From: an uncultured Acidiferrobacteraceae bacterium
GTDB taxonomy: Bacteria > Pseudomonadota > Gammaproteobacteria > Acidiferrobacterales > SZUA-150
NCBI GenBank assembly: GCA_913009895.1
Contig: CAJVXY010000004.1
Location: 1-64,000, forward strand
Direction: 5' to 3'
Length of the DNA: 64,000 nucleotides
Position numbers and translations under genes: made by a program. The stretch's first letter is position 1, and each line of letters begins with the position of its first letter. The notes under the pieces were generated by a model. The model was not told the origin of the DNA. It saw only the letters and a list, made by a program, of their open reading frames with translations, and did no database searches. Shown piece by piece: positions 40,935 through 50,251 of the stretch.

Positions 40935-40966
40935 AGCATAAACCCTGTACCTGGGTACAGAGTCAA
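40935..40966 (-). promoter_or_regulatory. mer promoter-operator (MerR-type)
   Basis: On the minus strand: -35 TTGACT (40966-40961), then a 19- or 20-bp overlong spacer with the 16-bp dyad CTGTACCTGGGTACAG (40945-40960), then a -10 of TTATGC or TATGCT ending at 40935. The overlong spacer and GTAC-type dyad are the hallmarks of the merT promoter that MerR untwists on binding Hg(II). Confidence 0.88.
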
Positions 40967-41239
40967 GGAAATATGTTCCTGTTCTACCGCTTGGATTGTG
41001 ACTCAGAAAACCTTTCGTTACTCATCACCAATGCTGTGTCCTGCTCAGGATTCAACGATAAGACACAAAATGCGATAAACCCAGCCTCTCAGCCTTTGCT
41101 CTACCGGTGCTTGATTGCCTGCATCACCAGAATAGCACCGACGCTGGAACAGGTAGAGACAAGATACGGTACCAGCACAGTAAGCCCCATCTTGATGAAG
41201 ACTGGTGGCCGTTACTTCCTGACTGGTGATGGCGAGCTA

Positions 41240-41745
41240 CCCGGGGCTTAAAGCCTGTAAATCCGTCGTCATCCGACCAATAAGGGCCATTTTTCCTTGA
41301 TCAACTATTTGCAGCGCTGGGTCAGGCGTTTGGGTTGGGTATTGATCCCCGGGACTGGTGCCACTTCCTGTAACACGTCTTTGTCCAGCGGTATGAAGTC
41401 GGAGTTAAAACAGTTCCAGCATTTTACGCCCGTCAATAGACTCGGTCTTGGCATTACGGGGGAAGATCTCTTTGAAGCGGGCAAACTTCAGATTGTTCAC
41501 ATCAAAGAGCCAATAACTCCGATGTAAACCTGCTGGTCCAGGGGGCGTGCCCAACCGTTATAGCCTTCCATGGCCACACTTACCGGCACACCATGGTGTT
41601 TGGCTTATTTATCAACTCGTAGAAAGAATTGTTTGAACCCTTGAGTATTATGGGAGACATCAAATTCATCGAGTAATTGGCCATCATTCAGTCCGATAGC
41701 GGCAGGATGGTTTTGTCTGCCAACATCTACGGTGACATGCAACTG
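41240..41745 (-). pseudogene. Decayed IS110-family transposase
   Basis: Minus-strand reading in shifting frames gives HVTVDVGRQNHPAAIGL, GVPVSVAMEGYNGWARPLDQ, then WLFDVNNLKFARFKEIFPRN and KTESIDGRKMLELF, and further VAPVPGINTQPKRLTQRC. These are consecutive segments of the DEDD (RuvC-like) domain of IS110-type transposases, broken by several stops and frameshifts. It lies between merT and merR and is non-functional. Related sequence may extend to about 41040 on the left, without clear conserved motifs. Confidence 0.75.
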
Positions 41746-42014
41746 GGGGAGTGGGATCACGACAACCTACTCAATCGGTAACTAGACAATAAAAACCAGC
41801 ATCTGGGCTCTCGTCTACCTACAGAACCACGACCTTTTGGTTAGCACCTTACCGGTTTGACATTCCAGATGACACCGGTGACGGGGGCGGCATTTCAGAG
41901 TGAGGCGCTCCAACATCTCGTGCCGGATCCGGGGAGCCACACCCCCGTCAATCAATTATGATACGCTCATTGGCGAGACTCATCACCGTGATAATTTGAT
42001 GGTAGATCCGGGTT
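41746..42014. other. Remnant DNA next to the transposase relic
   Basis: No intact gene. The minus strand contains a short cryptic frame with MLERLTLKCRPRHRCHLECQ around 41910-41850, which resembles a zinc-ribbon or IS-derived fragment but is not assignable. Probably the worn end of the same mobile element. Confidence 0.4.
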
Positions 42015-42761
42015 TTAAAACTTATAAGCCATACCAACAGAAGCCGTTTGTGTGGTCACATCGACAGTGGCATCTGCCCCGAAAGAGGCACCATTAATAG
42101 CTGGTAGCGCGGTAAAATCATACTCGCCGTAATCCGCATAGCTATATTCTAAACGTCCAATCCAGTTACTCCATAATTGAATTTCATAACCAATACCAAG
42201 TGTAAAACCAGTTAGAGTTGTGGACTCAGAATTAGTCTGCACGCCTAAGGCCGGATTACAAACAACAGTATCTGCGTTACAAGTAGATTCGACTTCGAAC
42301 TCCTGAAAAGCTAAACCGCCGGTAATATAAACCATCATGGTTGGAGTAATTTTAAAACCACCACGACCTAAGATACTCGCATTCTTTCCGGCCGTAACAG
42401 TTGTAAAATTTGCAGAACCAGTAAAAAGACCCGGGATCCTGTTTGCTTCATCCTCATTCTCGCCAAGCCCTAAATTAAGCTCGACGCCAGCTACCCAACT
42501 TGGGTTTATCTCCCAGTTGTAGCCTACATAACCGCCCAGCTCAATTGTACTGTCACTATAGGATTCATCAGGTGATATTAAGAATGGAATTACTGTACCG
42601 TCGGGAAAATAGGTAGCCGTGGTAGACCAGTCAGCATCGAGTTTTCGTTGGCTAATTTCCGGCCCGACATATACTCCACTCCAACTTGTTTGCGCGTTAA
42701 CAATAGATGGGGTGAGCATTACGGAAAGAATGAAACATATTATTTTAACTTTAGCGTTCAT
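42015..42761 (-). CDS. Outer-membrane beta-barrel (OMP_b-brl-like) protein
   Basis: A 248-residue protein with a signal peptide (cleavage near VNA-QT), then WSGVYVGPEIS and repeated amphipathic strands (ELGGYVGYNWEINPSW, LTGFTLGIGYEIQLW), ending ASVGMAYKF with the terminal Phe expected for BAM recognition. It fits the porin-family barrel group (Omp25-like). Two Cys in one loop could form a disulfide. It lies between merR and merT and has no clear mercury role, so it may have been carried in with the rearrangement. Confidence 0.8.
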   Translation of the reverse strand: MNAKVKIICFILSVMLTPSIVNAQTSWSGVYVGPEISQRKLDADWSTTATYFPDGTVIPFLISPDESYSDSTIELGGYVGYNWEINPSWVAGVELNLGLGENEDEANRIPGLFTGSANFTTVTAGKNASILGRGGFKITPTMMVYITGGLAFQEFEVESTCNADTVVCNPALGVQTNSESTTLTGFTLGIGYEIQLWSNWIGRLEYSYADYGEYDFTALPAINGASFGADATVDVTTQTASVGMAYKF

Positions 42762-43723
42762 TATTAGAATCTCCTATAACAGTTAGTGATGACATAACCA
42801 TAGACCAACCCTAAGACAAATCCCCGTTATCCTTAAAGTATTGAGCAATTGAGTAACAGAGAATAAGCACCATTATCGCACAAGCCCAGCCACAATCCAC
42901 TCTTCATCCATGCACCTGAACCCCTAAAATCCCTCCAAAATTTCACCACAAAACCCGGAACCCTTACACTTTACTCCAGACTCACACTTGCTTTTCACTC
43001 TATTCCACCAGAATCAGCATCCCCGTCAAAGCACTATTGATTTAAATCAAACAAGCGATGAATTCCACCGCCAACGCCTGTACTTTCTTCCGCTTTTCGC
43101 CAGTTTTCGCCTAATGCTTGCTTTCAAACCAACAGAATTTCTCGGCTACCACTCCATGCGTTGCGCTACCTCCTGCATCCATGCAGTCGTGCCGCTCCAT
43201 GAACGTTGCAGTTATTTGCGACCCTTTTTACCTCCAGTCAATGGTGTGGAGCTGGTGTGGGTTGGGCCTAGTTGCTTACAAGGACTCCAAGGCTGAGAGC
43301 CGGCCAGTTTTCCGCGCCACCAGTTGAGGAGATAGATAGACGTAGATGTAATATTTCCAATAGCGGCCTTAAATTCTGCAAAGACATCAAGATGGGAAAT
43401 AATCAAGGCTAAATTATTTGGTCGAAAAGTTATGATGACTGATCCATTGACTCGTGCAGTTTGTACCATGTACGACTAAAACGGTTGCTTTTAATTAACT
43501 GCTTGGGAAAAGGCATAACTATGATTTATGTGGTTACATAAAGGCAACTAAACAAGAATGAAAAAAACCTGATAAGGCTAAAGAAAAAGCTGAATTATTT
43601 GACGAGCTAAAAAAGATGGCTTATTACAAACTCCCCTCTTATGGGTATCATATTTAAGACTTATTTTGTAAGATAATGAATGCATTGTTTACAGTTTTTC
43701 GGGACAAAAATATTCTATAAGTT
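42762..43723. other. Long non-coding or relic stretch
   Basis: About 960 bp without a credible gene. Frames at 42988-43296 (plus) and 43212-43469 (minus) lack ribosome sites and protein-like composition. A plus-strand frame near 43577-43656 reads DKAKEKAELFDELKKMAYYK and ends, but has no start; it may be a relic. An FNR-type box is at 43037-43050. Confidence 0.5.
43037..43050. promoter_or_regulatory. Perfect FNR/ANR-type box
   Basis: TTGATTTAAATCAA matches TTGAT-N4-ATCAA exactly on both halves. No gene starts close downstream; the barrel gene on the minus strand begins 276 bp away. It could be a relic of a lost promoter. Confidence 0.45.
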
Positions 43724-44152
43724 TTAGGATACCGTCGAGTGAAGTTCTTTCGGGCTATTGACGCCTGCCAAGGTCTCAACAATGGGGCAATGGGCCTCAT
43801 CACTCCCTGCCTGGCAAGTTTTGATGAGTTGGTCCAGGGTCGCTCGCAAATTTTGTAAGTCATTGATTTGCTGGTCAATATAAGACCTTTTTTCCTCAGC
43901 ACGATGCCTGACGTCTTCACAGTGGCCCTCGCCAAGATCCAGCAAATCGGAGATTTCTCCCAGACTAAAGCCCAATTCCTTGGCGCGCCGGATAAACAGG
44001 ATGCGATCCACGGTATCTGGTGGGTAAATGCGATAACCGTGTACGGGTTTGATGGGTTCCTCAATAATGCCCAAACGCTGGTAATAACGAACAGTTTCAA
44101 TATTTACACCAGATTTTTGGGCCAGGCGGCCAATTGTCAGTGATAAGCTCAT
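43724..44152 (-). CDS. merR: Mercury-responsive regulator MerR
   Basis: A 142-residue MerR-family regulator. The HTH is SLTIGRLAQKSGVNIETVRY, followed by a long dimer helix and the metal site C78 (GEGHCEDV), C113 and C122 (CQAGSDEAHC, C-x8-C), equivalent to C82, C117 and C126 of Tn501 MerR. Start ATG 44152 has a G-run ribosome site. It activates merT in the presence of Hg(II). Unusually it is 2.8 kb from merT, split off by an IS110 relic and a barrel gene, and on the same strand instead of divergent. Confidence 0.9.
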   Translation of the reverse strand: MSLSLTIGRLAQKSGVNIETVRYYQRLGIIEEPIKPVHGYRIYPPDTVDRILFIRRAKELGFSLGEISDLLDLGEGHCEDVRHRAEEKRSYIDQQINDLQNLRATLDQLIKTCQAGSDEAHCPIVETLAGVNSPKELHSTVS

Positions 44153-44183
44153 AAGCAGTATCCCCCCCATATTTGAGGCTTAA

Positions 44184-44205
44184 AGTCTGTTGTTAACTAC
44201 AGACT
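44184..44205. promoter_or_regulatory. Perfect 7-8-7 dyad upstream of merR
   Basis: AGTCTGT and ACAGACT flank an 8-bp centre. It sits about 32 bp before the merR start, with TATAAT on the minus strand at 44213-44208. It differs from the GTAC-type mer dyad at 40945 and does not have a 19-bp spacer, so it may be a merR autoregulatory site or serve the plus-strand copper genes; the binding protein is unknown. Confidence 0.5.
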
Positions 44206-44527
44206 CTATTATAAGCAAATAGTTCGGTATTCTTTAGACCTGTTCTAAAAAATGATTAAATTCAAGATGATACGTGTTAATAAATCAGCGCAACGAATCA
44301 GGGCAGCAACCTGGGTTTAATGGTCTTGGTTTAAAACGCGATATTTGCCTAACTATTAAATATGGATACATCGAGGGTAAAGGCCAAACCTTGCTGAGAA
44401 AATCATTCTTCAGTGAACTTTCTTTAAACCCTCGACTCATATTATCTAGTTTTGGTCATCTGGTTTTGGCCACTTTAAGTACTAATAACAATGATCCATT
44501 TGGTGCAATTCATAAGGTTATGATAGT

Positions 44528-44932
44528 GTGCAGCCCATGAAATCCTTGCCTGACAATCCAATTTCGCGCAACCTAATTTCGCTGGCCGTGATCCTGGTGC
44601 TGAGCGTAGCGCCATTGCAGGGCGCTTTTGCTGCCATGGCTGATTGTGGAATGGTGACAGGCACGGCAACGCAACAACACACAATGAATAAAAGCCAGCC
44701 TAGTAATAGTAGTGAAGTCCAGCATGTTGCCACAGCGCAAACCCATTGTTATGACCATGACTGTAATCAGGACCAGTGCTCAGTTGATCACTGCACAGCG
44801 GCTGCAACGGTTATGTCCCCGTATAATAACAATTCGGGTGTGATTCATAACACGGCCGATTATTCTTTAAATAAAGATTCAAGCCTATACTCCAATTTAT
44901 TCTTTTCTCTATTCCGACCTCCGAAAGCCTGA
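44528..44932 (+). CDS. Exported Cys/His-rich small protein at the head of the copper genes (CopI/CzcI-like)
   Basis: A 134-residue protein starting with GTG at 44528 (AAGG 10 nt before; ATG at 44537 is the alternative). It has a signal peptide (cleavage near FA-AM) and clustered Cys and His (HCYDHDCNQDQCSVDHCT), a likely metal-binding site. It does not match a well-defined family but its type, small exported Cys/His-rich proteins at the head of copper or CzcCBA operons, recurs at 63247. It precedes copA. Confidence 0.6.
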   Translation: MQPMKSLPDNPISRNLISLAVILVLSVAPLQGAFAAMADCGMVTGTATQQHTMNKSQPSNSSEVQHVATAQTHCYDHDCNQDQCSVDHCTAAATVMSPYNNNSGVIHNTADYSLNKDSSLYSNLFFSLFRPPKA

Positions 44933-45112
44933 TCCCGGGCAACTCTCGCCCGTTATTTGTCAATAACTTGCCCTTTATTTACACAGGCAGGATTAATTAA
45001 CAAATAAGTTAATCTTAAAAGATATTCCAGTTTTTATTTTTCGTATAAACCAGCAAGTTTGATTCGCATGGCTATTACTCTGCATAAACTTGTTGCCAAG
45101 AAGGAATTAATT

Positions 45113-46987
45113 ATGTCCAAGATATTTTTACCCGGTGAACAGCCCTTTTCGCCGTCGCGCCGTCGATTTGTTACAGGATTGGCCGCTGGTGGCGCAATGA
45201 TGGGGTTAGGTGCCAATGCCCTTGCCAAATCAGGCGCCAGTTCAAACCCGGCAACCAAAAATGCCCTCGCTGGACCTGAGATTTTAAGGGGAAGAAACTT
45301 TGACCTTACTTACTCATACAGCAAGGTGAATTTTACCGGTGCAAACCGACTGGCAACCGCGATTAATGGCTCGGTTCCCGCGCCGACCTTGCGTTGGAAA
45401 GAAGGCGATACCGTTACCCTAAATGTGACCAATAACATGGCAAGTGACACCTCGATTCACTGGCACGGTATTATTTTACCCAGCGAAATGGATGGAGTGC
45501 CCAACATTGCCAATGGTTTTAAAGGCATAAAACCAGGCGAAACCTTCAAGTACCGGTTCAAGCTTAATCAAAGTGGCACCTACTGGTATCACAGCCACTC
45601 TGGATTTCAGGAACAAACCGGCGCTTATGGCGCTATCGTGATTGATCCCATTAAACCGGCACCCTACAAATTTGATCGTGATCATGTTGTCGTAATCTCA
45701 GACTGGACGGATGAGAAACCAACGTCAGTTTTTCACAAGCTAAAAAAACGTGCTGATTATTATAATTTCCGTGAACGTACTGTTGGTGACGCCATGAGCG
45801 AAGTAACCAAGAACGGCTGGAGCAAGTTCTGGGCCCAACGCACTATGTGGAACCAGATGCGTATGTCAGACCGGGATATTTCTGACGTGACCGGCTACAC
45901 CTATACCTACCTGACGAATGGTCAGACACCTGCAGATGGCTGGACAGGGTTATTTAAAAAAGGCGAAAAAGTATTACTGCGCTTCGTTAATGCTGCCGCC
46001 ATGACATTTTTCGACGTGCGCATCCCTGGCCTGAAAATGACGGTCGTGGCTGCTGACGGTCAAAACATCGAACCTGTCACCGTTGATGAATTTCGTATTG
46101 GTGTTGCAGAAACCTATGACGTGATTGTTGAGCCAAGTGATGACCGTGCTTACAGTATTTTCTCGCAAGCAATTGATCGCACTGGTTATGCACGAGGTAC
46201 TTTAACGCCTGATCCATCATTAACCATCGCTGTTCCCAAAATGGACCCTGCCCCACTTTTGACTCATGGAGATATGGGCATGAACATGGCCAATATGGAT
46301 CATGGTGCCATGGCCGGCATGGATCACTCGAAAATGAGTGGTGGTGGTGACATGGCTGGTATGGATCACTCGAAAATGAGTGGTGGCGGCGGTATGGCGG
46401 GTATGGATCATTCGAAAATGGATATGCCAAAAATTGGTTCGGGCAAGGCAGGTTATGGCACCAGCCGCAAACTTACCCATGTCAAATCGGAATTTGGCCC
46501 CCATGTTGATATGCGCGCAGCAGACCCACAATTCAGACTGGACGATCCCGGTGTCGGCTTGCGCAACAATGGCCGTCGGGTACTAACCTATGCCGATATT
46601 CGCAGTCTCTACAAAACCTATGACCCCAGGGAACCAACGCGGGAAATAGAGTACCACCTCACGGGAAATATGAGTCGCTACATGTGGTCAGTCAATGGCA
46701 TCAAACTGGATGATGCGGACAAGCTGAAAATGAAATTTGGTGAACGCCTGCGGATAAACCTGGTAAACGACACCATGATGAATCACCCCATCCATTTACA
46801 TGGTATGTGGAGTGATCTGGAAACCGGCGATGGTAAGCAAATTCCACGTAAACACACTGTGATTGCGCAGCCCGGTGCTCAAATCAGTTATCTCGTCACA
46901 GCTGACGCAATGGGTGGATGGGCTTATCACTGCCATCTTTTTTATCATATGGCTGCCGGTATGTTCCGACACGTTGAAGTAAGCTAA
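45113..46987 (+). CDS. copA: Copper resistance multicopper oxidase CopA
   Basis: A 624-residue CopA/PcoA oxidase. I chose ATG 45113 (AAGGA upstream) because SRRRFVTGLAAGG (residues 15-27) is then a Tat signal near the N-terminus. Copper motifs: HWHG (H116, H118), WYHSHSG, HPIHLHGMW and YHCHLFYHMAAGMF. A Met/His linker repeats MAGMDHSKM three times and probably binds extra copper. It oxidises Cu(I) in the periplasm. It is followed 13 bp later by copB. Confidence 0.95.
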   Translation: MSKIFLPGEQPFSPSRRRFVTGLAAGGAMMGLGANALAKSGASSNPATKNALAGPEILRGRNFDLTYSYSKVNFTGANRLATAINGSVPAPTLRWKEGDTVTLNVTNNMASDTSIHWHGIILPSEMDGVPNIANGFKGIKPGETFKYRFKLNQSGTYWYHSHSGFQEQTGAYGAIVIDPIKPAPYKFDRDHVVVISDWTDEKPTSVFHKLKKRADYYNFRERTVGDAMSEVTKNGWSKFWAQRTMWNQMRMSDRDISDVTGYTYTYLTNGQTPADGWTGLFKKGEKVLLRFVNAAAMTFFDVRIPGLKMTVVAADGQNIEPVTVDEFRIGVAETYDVIVEPSDDRAYSIFSQAIDRTGYARGTLTPDPSLTIAVPKMDPAPLLTHGDMGMNMANMDHGAMAGMDHSKMSGGGDMAGMDHSKMSGGGGMAGMDHSKMDMPKIGSGKAGYGTSRKLTHVKSEFGPHVDMRAADPQFRLDDPGVGLRNNGRRVLTYADIRSLYKTYDPREPTREIEYHLTGNMSRYMWSVNGIKLDDADKLKMKFGERLRINLVNDTMMNHPIHLHGMWSDLETGDGKQIPRKHTVIAQPGAQISYLVTADAMGGWAYHCHLFYHMAAGMFRHVEVS

Positions 46988-47000
46988 AGGAGGCATAAAA

Positions 47001-47705
47001 ATGAATTACAAATCATTAATCGCCTTAATTGGCATACTTTTTTCAAGTCCAGTATTTGCAGCAGGTGGTAGTAACGATCCGCTACTTGGCATGGTCATGA
47101 TCAATCAACTGGAGACACGTGTTGGTGACGGTGATGACCCGGCAGTACTGGAGGGCGAGGCATGGGTAGGCAAGGACCTGAACAAAATCTGGTTTAAAAC
47201 AGATGTTGAATATGTCGGCTCTGAAACAGAGGAGCTTGAGGTACAGGCACTTTACAGCCGGGCAATTGCACGCTACTGGGATATACAAGGTGGTTGGCGG
47301 CACGATAACAAACCAAAACCTAACAGGGACTGGTTTGCAATCGGTATAAAGGGATTAGCACCGTACTTTTTTGAAATCGATTCTGCCCTGTTCGTTGGTA
47401 GTGAAGGACGTACTGCCTTTCGACTTGAGGCTGAATACGAAATGCTGTTCACCCAAAAGTTAATTCTCACGCCCGAGATTTCTCTTAACTTTTATGGTAA
47501 AGACGATGAAAAAACAGGTGTAGGATCCGGTTTATCGGATTTACAAACCGGTTTACGTTTACGCTATGAAATTGTCCGTGAATTTGCGCCCTATATTGGT
47601 GTTAACTTTAACAGGGTTTATGGCCGAACTGCTTCTTACGTCAAGGACGGAGGCGACGATATTTTCGAAGCGCGATTTGTCGCGGGTATTCGTGCCTGGT
47701 TCTAA
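47001..47705 (+). CDS. copB: Copper resistance protein B, outer-membrane barrel
   Basis: A 234-residue protein with a signal peptide (cleavage near VFA-AG), no Met-rich linker, and the CopB core: MINQLETRVGDGDDPAVLEGEAWVG, LEVQALYSRAIARYWDIQ, GWRHDNKPKP and LRLRYEIVREFAPYIGV. It pairs with CopA in the outer membrane. AAAGGAGG is before the ATG. Confidence 0.94.
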   Translation: MNYKSLIALIGILFSSPVFAAGGSNDPLLGMVMINQLETRVGDGDDPAVLEGEAWVGKDLNKIWFKTDVEYVGSETEELEVQALYSRAIARYWDIQGGWRHDNKPKPNRDWFAIGIKGLAPYFFEIDSALFVGSEGRTAFRLEAEYEMLFTQKLILTPEISLNFYGKDDEKTGVGSGLSDLQTGLRLRYEIVREFAPYIGVNFNRVYGRTASYVKDGGDDIFEARFVAGIRAWF

Positions 47706-48026
47706 AATCTGAGAAAACGGCTTCGACGTAATATTTTATTGCATAACGAAAACATTGCGCCGGAGTCGTATTTTTTTATTCTGGTAATATACAAATGTAA
47801 TTTTTAAAAAACTTTAGTTTTTCATGTTCTGCCTATCTATTGGATACTGATAGGCTCAACCAAAAAAGTTCAGTAAGGAAAATTCAGGCAATACCCGCAG
47901 TTGTTTTATTGGCAATCGGCATAAAAGACCATCATAATATAAATATTCTGCTGTATTAATCGATAAAAATAATCAGGCAAGGGAATTGAGTCGGTGTTAA
48001 TTAACTATTGGGGAGGTAATTGAAGT
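47706..48026. other. Promoter region of the cytochrome c gene
   Basis: About 320 bp, AT-rich, with no gene. The ribosome site GGAGG is at 48012-48016. I saw no strong operator or terminator, though a hairpin for copB would be expected here. Confidence 0.5.
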
Positions 48027-48695
48027 ATGTCACGCACAAAAATTATATTAGGACTGGTTATAAGTGCTATTGTGATCGGATTTTCCTTTATCTGGTTTGG
48101 TGTTTTTAATGTAGCCGCAAATGTAGAACATTGGACAATATCAACAAAATTTTTTGAGCTTGTTCGCGTCAGGTCAATAAATGCACGTGCAGGAAACATG
48201 ACGGTTCCAGATCTCAGCGATAAAGCCAGGATCAAACGCGGTGCCGCCAACTATGCTGCCATGTGCAGTCAGTGTCACCTGGCACCAGGAGCGGATACTT
48301 CTGAGCTATATGAAGGCCTCAATCCAAGACCACCGGTATTGTATAAATATGACAAGTTTACCGATAAACCATCTGAAAAATTTTGGGTAATAAAAAATGG
48401 CATTAGGATGACTGGCATGCCAGGGTGGGGAAGCAATAATAGCGATGAACAGATATGGGATATGATCGCGCTTATCTCGGCACTAAAGGAAATGACACCA
48501 AAACAATATCTGCAACTTGTTGAGAGTGGTGAACATACACATATGAAAGGTGGCCACGATGATGATGCCAAACCTCACGATGACAGCTCATCGATGAAAC
48601 AAGGTGACCACAACGAAAAATCTGATAGTAAAAAACCTGGCCACACAAAGACGCAAAAAAAACCAGCTCATAAAAATGACGGGTATAAGCATTAG
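48027..48695 (+). CDS. Membrane-anchored c-type cytochrome with His-rich tail
   Basis: A 222-residue protein with an N-terminal membrane anchor (residues 7-27) and one haem site C80-S-Q-C83-H84; M131 in GMPGWG is the likely axial ligand. From about residue 165 the tail is rich in His, Asp and Lys (HTHMKGGHDDD, GDHNEKSDSKKPG), a probable metal-binding tail. Cytochromes of this type sit beside multicopper oxidases and may accept their electrons. No oxidase subunit gene is nearby. Confidence 0.82.
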   Translation: MSRTKIILGLVISAIVIGFSFIWFGVFNVAANVEHWTISTKFFELVRVRSINARAGNMTVPDLSDKARIKRGAANYAAMCSQCHLAPGADTSELYEGLNPRPPVLYKYDKFTDKPSEKFWVIKNGIRMTGMPGWGSNNSDEQIWDMIALISALKEMTPKQYLQLVESGEHTHMKGGHDDDAKPHDDSSSMKQGDHNEKSDSKKPGHTKTQKKPAHKNDGYKH

Positions 48696-48710
48696 TGAAT
48701 TTTCACAGGA

Positions 48711-48771
48711 GGGCGTAAAAATACGATCGCCATTAACCGTCAAACGGTTATGGTGTTTCATTTTTACGCCC
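48711..48771. other. Large imperfect hairpin
   Basis: GGGCGTAAAAAT and ATTTTTACGCCC pair exactly at the ends, and CGCCATTAACCGT with ACGGTTATGG pairs inside, around a CAA loop, with one bulged region. At 61 bp it is larger than typical terminators. It ends the cytochrome gene and may be a terminator or a relic MITE. Confidence 0.6.
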
Positions 48772-48883
48772 GATTGCTGACCATAACGGACAATCTCTCT
48801 CCGCCCTGGCTGCACGGGCGAGACAACCAATGATTAATGGTTTATCCCTCGATTCGGCACCTCATTGATTAACACAAAAAGAC

Positions 48884-48914
48884 TTGATCTGGAGTTGACT
48901 CCAGCATGTAGGAT
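48884..48914 (+). promoter_or_regulatory. MerR-family-type promoter 1 before the NHL gene
   Basis: TTGATC, then exactly 19 bp containing the dyad CTGGAGTTGACTCCAG (48889-48904), then TAGGAT. The overlong spacer with a CTGGAG..CTCCAG dyad is characteristic of ZntR/CueR-type promoters. It lies about 140 bp before the NHL gene start. Confidence 0.75.
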
Positions 48915-48944
48915 TGTACCCAGGTAAAATAAATTCGAGTTTTT

Positions 48945-48976
48945 TTGAACCTGGAGCACACACAAGGCTGTCATAG
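48945..48976 (+). promoter_or_regulatory. MerR-type promoter 2 before the NHL gene, degenerate
   Basis: TTGAACCTGGAG (48945-48956) and CTGTCATAGT (48968-48977) are identical to promoter 2 of the eight-gene cluster (51617-51649), with the same spacing, but the central half-site has changed to CACACACAAGG, so the dyad is lost. Confidence 0.6.
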
Positions 48977-49051
48977 TGGTTAACGATTACCGGGTTCCCA
49001 TCAAGGCGCTCGATTTTCTTTTTTTAGATGCTAGCAAAGGGGAACTAACAC

Positions 49052-50026
49052 ATGGGCAAAATAATACTGAAAATATTGGGTGGTTTTACAATTTTCCTGC
49101 TTGGGGTCGTCATTGTCACCTGGTTTTTCTGGATACCCTCAGCCAGTGGTCCTGGTTACGTTTTTGTTAAAGCATGGGGGTCACCTGGCTCAGCCCAGGG
49201 TCAGTTTAACGATCCTAACGGTTTGGCAGTGTACAAGGACGAGGTATTTGTTAGCGACTCACGTAATGGTCGTATCCAGGTCTTTGATTTTGAGGGTAAA
49301 TTCAAGCGCCAAATTAGCAGCAAGGGTGATGGCCCAGCCCAGCTTGGTCGACCAATGAACCTGACTATTGCCGGCAATGAACTTTATGTAGCCGACTACT
49401 GGAACGATCGTATTCAGGTGTTTGGCCTGGATGGCACGTACAAACGCAGTGTTGGCAAAGCAGGAAAAGGACCAGGTGAACTCGGTTCACCAGGTGGCGT
49501 GGCGGTGGCCCCTAACGGTGATCTTTTTGTAGCCGATTTTTATGGCCAGCGGGTTCAGCAACTACGTGCCGATGGTAGTTTCATCAGGCAATGGGGCAAA
49601 ACCGGCCAGATTGGTTTTTTGGCGGGTGAGTTTAACTACCCCACTGATGTGGCCCTGGCAGCCGACGGCACCCTGTTCATGGCTGATGGTTACAACGACC
49701 GGATCCAGGTCTTTGGCGCCGACGGTAAATTCCTGCGTAAGTGGGGTGGGCCCTTGGCGATCAATATCTTCGGGCCATTCAATGGCTGGTTTGCCACAGT
49801 CACCAGTATCGATATCGACAAACAGGGCAACGTGTTTATTGCCGACTTCTATAACAACCGTATTCAGAAATTTACACCGGACGGCACTTACCTGACGTCA
49901 ATTGGTGAGCGTGGCAAGGGGCCAGGCCAGTTCGAAAAGGCCATTGCCGTTGCAGTTGCTGATGACGGCACCGTATTTGCTTCCGATTTCAGAAACAATC
50001 GTATCCAGAAATGGCGGCCCGAATAG
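49052..50026 (+). CDS. Membrane-anchored six-bladed NHL beta-propeller protein
   Basis: A 324-residue protein with an N-terminal membrane span (residues 7-27) and six NHL repeats, each with a VADYWNDRIQVF-like core, for example VSDSRNGRIQVF, VADFYGQRVQQL and IADFYNNRIQKF. NHL propellers bind partner proteins or ligands and have no fixed reaction. It is preceded by two MerR-type promoters that match those of the cluster at 51.7 kb, suggesting it belongs to that metal regulon. Confidence 0.85.
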   Translation: MGKIILKILGGFTIFLLGVVIVTWFFWIPSASGPGYVFVKAWGSPGSAQGQFNDPNGLAVYKDEVFVSDSRNGRIQVFDFEGKFKRQISSKGDGPAQLGRPMNLTIAGNELYVADYWNDRIQVFGLDGTYKRSVGKAGKGPGELGSPGGVAVAPNGDLFVADFYGQRVQQLRADGSFIRQWGKTGQIGFLAGEFNYPTDVALAADGTLFMADGYNDRIQVFGADGKFLRKWGGPLAINIFGPFNGWFATVTSIDIDKQGNVFIADFYNNRIQKFTPDGTYLTSIGERGKGPGQFEKAIAVAVADDGTVFASDFRNNRIQKWRPE

Positions 50027-50069
50027 TATAATCAAGAATAATACAATCAAAAAAATACGGCCAGATATA

Positions 50070-50182
50070 AATGGCACTGACTTAGGCTCAATAAATCTTT
50101 TTTGTAGGTTGGACTGAGGAACGAAGTCCAACCTACGGGAAACCATGTTTAAACCTGATATCAGGCTTAAGTCAGTGCTATT
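50070..50182. repeat. Nested inverted repeat with the dispersed palindrome
   Basis: The inner hairpin GTAGGTTGGACT / AGTCCAACCTAC (50104-50136, 9-bp loop) is the same family as the element at 1314. An outer inverted repeat, AATGGCACTGACTTAGGC (50070-50087) against the complement of 50164-50182 (16 of 19 match), surrounds it. This looks like an insertion of the repeat into another palindrome. Confidence 0.7.
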
Positions 50183-50251
50183 CGGGTCAGACATAAGTTA
50201 CCAGGTAAGCATGCAACAGCATTTTATTTGGCAGTTTATCTCTCTGGTATC

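Noticed and set aside
43037-43300. Integron attC-like or intron sequence in the gap
   Set aside because: No paired inverse-core and core sites and no intron motifs could be found.
42988-43327. Two plus-strand ORFs of 69-102 residues in the gap before merR
   Set aside because: No ribosome sites, odd composition and overlapping frames; likely chance.
43212-43469. 85-residue minus-strand ORF
   Set aside because: No ribosome site or recognised motif; composition unlike proteins of the region.
44274-44540. 88-residue plus-strand ORF before the Cys/His-rich gene
   Set aside because: Overlaps the start of a better supported gene and has no protein-like motif.
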